NCBI GenBank assembly: GCA_937911745.1
Contig: CALDPX010000033.1
Span: 1-32,481 of the forward strand
DNA length: 32,481 bases
From: an uncultured Alistipes sp.
GTDB taxonomy: Bacteria > Bacteroidota > Bacteroidia > Bacteroidales > Rikenellaceae
Direction: 5' to 3'
In this document: positions 29,851 through 32,481 of the stretch, piece after piece
How the letters are laid out: each line of letters opens with the position of its first letter
Position numbering within the stretch: the first letter of the stretch is position 1
Notes under the pieces: generated by a model
Told to the model about the DNA's origin: nothing
Database searches by the model: none
Seen by the model: the letters and a program-made list of their open reading frames with translations, nothing else
Program-made: the position numbers and the translations under genes

Positions 29851-30795
29851 TTATTTTATGCGCTTGAAAATAAGGTACGTTCCGCCCGCCAGAGCAATGA
29901 TAAGGAGCATTGCAATAATCCACCCGTTGTCCCAATCGAGGAAGGGCATCTTCTTGAAGTTCATACCGTAGATACTTGCCACCAGGGTTGCGGGGAGGAA
30001 GACCACCGAAGCGAGTGCCAAAATCTTCGAAGAGTTGTTCTGCTCAATGGTAATCAGACCCAGCGCGGTATCCTGCAAGTAGTCCAGACGCTCAAAACTG
30101 AAATCGGCGTGCGAAATTAGAGAGTTCACATCCCTCATCATTAGTTGCAGACGTGGGTAGATGTCGTTGGGGAAGCGTTCGCTTCGCTGGATGCCCGAGA
30201 GGATGCGTTGGCGGTCAAAGATGTTCTCTCGAATCAACATCGTCTGCTCCTGCAAGGTGTTGATGCGGGTAATGTCGCGCTTGTCAACCTCGCCATCCAC
30301 CGAAATCTCTTTGCTCAGCGTGGCAATCTGCTTTGCTACATTCTCCACAAGGTCAGCGTCGGCGTCAATCCTCACCTCCAAGATGGAGATGAGCAAGTGG
30401 TAGCCCGTGTTGTATGCACGCGCGTTCATTTGGAGCCTCTTTGCCGCCTCGTTGAAGGTGCGGAACTCTGCGTTGCGGGTAGTGATAAGCACGCCCTCGC
30501 TCACAATGAACGACACAGGCTCGACCGTAAAACCGTCTGCCTGAGGCACAAAGAAGTTTGTGTTAGAGAAGATTGCATTCTCTGTTTCAGAGTATTTAGA
30601 TGTGGACTCAATCTCCTCAATCTGCTGGCGTGTCAGAAGGTTGAGTTCCATAAAATTCTCTACCGCCTTACGCTCTTGGATGGTTGGCGAGAGAAGGTCT
30701 ATCCACAAAATATCATCGTAGCCGAGTTCATCAAAGAGTTTGATGTCGGCTTCGCGTACTATTTTGTTGTATTGTTTGAGGTAAATTGTAATCAT
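29851..30795 (-). CDS. corA: CorA-family magnesium/cobalt transporter
   Basis: A 314-residue inner-membrane divalent-cation channel. The long N-terminal cytosolic domain is alpha/beta and helical. The family signature YGMNF lies at about 276-280, at the end of TM1 (LASVVFLPATLVASIYGMNF). The usual periplasmic loop is FKKMPFLDWDNGW. TM2 is IIAMLLIIALAGGTYLIF, followed by a basic tail KRIK. The length and the two C-terminal membrane segments are typical. It lies 105 bases downstream of the MqnA-like gene on the same strand and may be co-transcribed. The gap holds an imperfect inverted repeat (about 30805-30815 with 30845-30859). Confidence 0.95.
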   Translation of the reverse strand: MITIYLKQYNKIVREADIKLFDELGYDDILWIDLLSPTIQERKAVENFMELNLLTRQQIEEIESTSKYSETENAIFSNTNFFVPQADGFTVEPVSFIVSEGVLITTRNAEFRTFNEAAKRLQMNARAYNTGYHLLISILEVRIDADADLVENVAKQIATLSKEISVDGEVDKRDITRINTLQEQTMLIRENIFDRQRILSGIQRSERFPNDIYPRLQLMMRDVNSLISHADFSFERLDYLQDTALGLITIEQNNSSKILALASVVFLPATLVASIYGMNFKKMPFLDWDNGWIIAMLLIIALAGGTYLIFKRIK

Positions 30796-30900
30796 TGTTT
30801 GTGGGCTGTTCGGATTTAGAGGTGAACGTGTTTTCCTTAAATTGTCCGAATGGACAGCCGTCAGTTGGGCATCTTCGCCCCCTGCGGCTCCTTATTTCAG

Positions 30901-31437
30901 TCAGCCCGGGTTGGCGTGGGAGGCTGCCTTTTTGAGTTTTTTCCAATGTGCCTCCAATGCCGTATGTTTTTTGAGGTCAAACAGATAATCAACAGTTGTG
31001 GTGAGGTAGTTGTAATCCTCTATTTTGGGACATTCTGCCTGCGAGAGCAGAGCCTCGTAGATGCGCTCTACGCCATTGGTAAGAGCCTTTTCAATCTCGT
31101 CAAGAACCTCCAAAGGGGTATTCTCGCGTGCCACAAGCACACCATAAACAGGCGCATCGGGAGCCACACCCCACTCATCGGCAAGGCTCAAAGAGCCCCC
31201 CTTGTCAGCGGGTGCAACACAGAAATCGGTAACGATTTTTACGCCTTCGATGGTGCGTGCAACATCAGACGCAAGGAGTGCCACATCGGCACGACCCTCG
31301 CGAAGAGCATCGGCAATCTCGTTGTGTGAAAGTAGTGCGACTTCTGCCGTTAGCCTTTCAGCCACGCGCAAGCCATAGACCAATGGCACTGCGCTGAGAG
31401 TCGCAGGGGCTGCAAATTTTACTGACAGGGACATCAT
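30901..31437 (-). CDS. Short MqnA-like (menaquinone futalosine pathway family) protein
   Basis: A 178-residue protein without a signal peptide. The N-terminal part (LSAVPLVYGL, then LREGRADVALLASDVARTIE and IVTDFCVAPADKGG) resembles the start of MqnA/MqnD proteins, which fold like periplasmic binding proteins. The C-terminal part (DEWGVAPDAPVYGVLVAREN, then EIEKALTNGVERI and DYNYLTTTVDYLFD) resembles the MqnA end. About 80 residues of the usual middle are missing; the family is normally about 250-280 residues. It may be a lineage-specific compact form or a functionless remnant. The start MMSLSV is preceded by GGAG, a good ribosome binding site. Assignment is by pattern only. Confidence 0.5.
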   Translation of the reverse strand: MMSLSVKFAAPATLSAVPLVYGLRVAERLTAEVALLSHNEIADALREGRADVALLASDVARTIEGVKIVTDFCVAPADKGGSLSLADEWGVAPDAPVYGVLVARENTPLEVLDEIEKALTNGVERIYEALLSQAECPKIEDYNYLTTTVDYLFDLKKHTALEAHWKKLKKAASHANPG

Positions 31438-31512
31438 CCATCTCCATTTTTGCCATTAGTTCAACTTCTTGTTTCGAGCGAAAGCGGTGCATTCAACACC
31501 CCTTCCAGCCTA

Positions 31513-31520
31513 CAAAAATA
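31513..31520 (-). promoter_or_regulatory. -7 box of the MqnA-like gene
   Basis: TATTTTTG on the minus strand matches TAnnTTTG, about 75 bases before the start. A TTTCAA tract covers the -33 position. Confidence 0.55.
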
Positions 31521-31527
31521 CACAAAA

Positions 31528-31560
31528 AATTGAAAGTTGAAAATTGAAAGTTGAAAATTT
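31528..31560 (-). repeat. TTTCAA short tandem repeat upstream of the MqnA-like gene
   Basis: On the minus strand the tract alternates TTTTCAAC and TTTCAA units and lies directly upstream of the -7 box at 31513-31520, in the same orientation relative to transcription as at glnS and tRNA-Leu. Confidence 0.6.
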
Positions 31561-31625
31561 TATGTTTAGGGTGGGGTTTTGAAGTTTTTGGGAGTGATTT
31601 TGTGGCACAAATATATGGGCGAGGC

Positions 31626-31655
31626 TTGGGGTTTGGAATAATCGTGGTAACTTTG
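31626..31655 (+). promoter_or_regulatory. Promoter of the GNAT gene
   Basis: TTG (31626-31628) is followed after 19 bases by TAACTTTG (31648-31655), a full -7 match. The start codon is 34 bases further on. Confidence 0.6.
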
Positions 31656-31689
31656 TCTTGTCGGAGAGTTTAGCCCTCCGAGGAGTTTT

Positions 31690-32205
31690 ATGAAGGATTG
31701 CGGATATAGTTTGCGCCTGGCAGAGGCGGAGGACATTACGACCATTTTGGAGTTTGTGCGGGGTGCTCAACGCAGGCTCGCCGAGAGTGGCATCGACCAA
31801 TGGCAAAATGGCTACCCAAACAAGGAGCGCATTGAGAATGATGTGCTCGCAGGGGTGGGCAGAGTGCTGTGCATTGATGGTCGTGCGATAGCCTATGGTG
31901 TGGTGGTTTATACGGGCGAGAGTGCCTACAACAACCTACAAGGCGGCAGCTGGCTCACCGAGGGCACACCCTACGCCACCATACATCGACTATGTGTTGC
32001 AGATGAGGAGGTTGGCAAGGGCGCGGGCAGGGCTTTTATGACTCTTGTCGAGAAGGAAGTTGCGCTACGAGGAGTGGCAAGCATTCGTGTAGACACCCAC
32101 CCCGACAACCGGATTATGCAGTCACTCATCGCCTCACTCGGCTACACCTACTGCGGCACTGTAACCTACGAAAGTCCCCGACTTGCATACGAGAAGATAG
32201 TGTGA
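31690..32205 (+). CDS. GNAT-family N-acetyltransferase
   Basis: A 171-residue cytosolic protein with the GNAT fold. The N-terminal strand and helix read YSLRLAEAEDITTILEFV. Motif A, the acetyl-CoA-binding loop, is in IHRLCVADEEVGKGAGRAFM, in the usual (Q/R)-x-x-G-x-(G/A) pattern as VGKGAG. Motif B follows in RVDTHPDNRIMQSLIASLGY, with the typical H-x-x-N and the L-G-Y ending. The substrate cannot be inferred; the nearest look-alikes acylate small molecules or protein N-termini. It is monocistronic with its own promoter. Confidence 0.9.
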   Translation: MKDCGYSLRLAEAEDITTILEFVRGAQRRLAESGIDQWQNGYPNKERIENDVLAGVGRVLCIDGRAIAYGVVVYTGESAYNNLQGGSWLTEGTPYATIHRLCVADEEVGKGAGRAFMTLVEKEVALRGVASIRVDTHPDNRIMQSLIASLGYTYCGTVTYESPRLAYEKIV

Positions 32206-32381
32206 GTTAAAAACCCGAGCCAGCCCCCATACAATTAACGTTAAGTTTGCGATTTCCTCCCTCCGCATCCACAAAACTAATGTTAACCCACCTTTTTTGT
32301 GTGGACTTGTGGGTGAATTTAGGTTTGCAACACGCCGACATTCAACCAATTTCCATCATGGACCCCAAAAGTGCAAAATCG

Positions 32382-32413
32382 TTTGGAATATCCAAAAAGG
32401 TTTTCTAATTTTG
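32382..32413 (+). promoter_or_regulatory. Outward-facing promoter at the window end
   Basis: TTTG (32382-32385) and TAATTTTG (32406-32413) are exactly 20 bases apart. The following 68 bases are very AT-rich with no ATG, so a gene with a long leader probably begins beyond the window. Nothing else was seen in 32206-32381. Confidence 0.65.
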
Positions 32414-32481
32414 TGTTAGCAATAAATTAAAACAAGTTGAGATTTATATTTTTTACAAACTAATAAAACCAATTAACTAAC

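Noticed and set aside
1..32481. CRISPR array
   Set aside because: The repeats seen are long palindromes or TTTTCAA tracts, without regular spacers, and no cas gene is present.

Overview
The window looks like a chromosomal segment from a Bacteroidota (Bacteroidales) bacterium. An Alistipes/Rikenellaceae-like gut lineage fits the roughly balanced base composition and gene content, but this placement is an inference. The supporting signs are: the Bacteroidota-type promoter box TAnnTTTG in front of many genes, often with TTTG or TTG about 20 bases upstream; few Shine-Dalgarno sequences; a BspA-type leucine-rich-repeat lipoprotein; a fimbrillin-like lipoprotein; OMP_b-brl_2 barrels; a DUF4924 protein; and an EF-G2-type elongation factor paralogue.

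Layout. 1-958 has no intact gene. It holds two copies of a palindromic repeat, a truncated gene fragment on the minus strand and a cluster of hairpins. 994-2676 is glnS. 2905-9257 (minus) is a tight operon pheS, TPR lipoprotein, envC-like, ybeY, mnmG. 9370-12068 (minus) is a six-gene envelope-stress-type operon with two PspC proteins, a YqaE/Pmp3 protein, a PadR regulator and two further membrane proteins; a palindrome over its -33 region is a candidate PadR operator. 12413-12964 is a DUF4924 gene, convergent with fusA2 (13225-15375, minus). nrnA and two envelope proteins follow (15506-18196), then tRNA-Leu(CAA). A BspA-like lipoprotein (minus) and pepP (plus) diverge at about 20.1 kb. lipA-lipB-recJ form a minus-strand operon (21712-25056). 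A fimbrillin/DUF5689 lipoprotein (25297-27966, minus) diverges from two outer-membrane barrels (28338-29775). A short MqnA-like gene and corA lie on the minus strand. A GNAT gene and an outward-facing promoter close the window.

The genes are mostly housekeeping: aminoacyl-tRNA synthesis, tRNA modification, translation, rRNA processing, lipoate synthesis, DNA repair and envelope biogenesis. The more unusual content is between genes. There is a family of palindromic elements with compensatory stem changes, two of which start at the stop codon of the gene before them. There is a multi-hairpin element at 717-828. TTTTCAA repeats occupy the place of the -33 box at several promoters. Two inverted parS-like 16-mers lie beside the mnmG stop. 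A terminator hairpin carries the next gene's -33 box in its loop. No CRISPR array, transposase or intact mobile element was seen.
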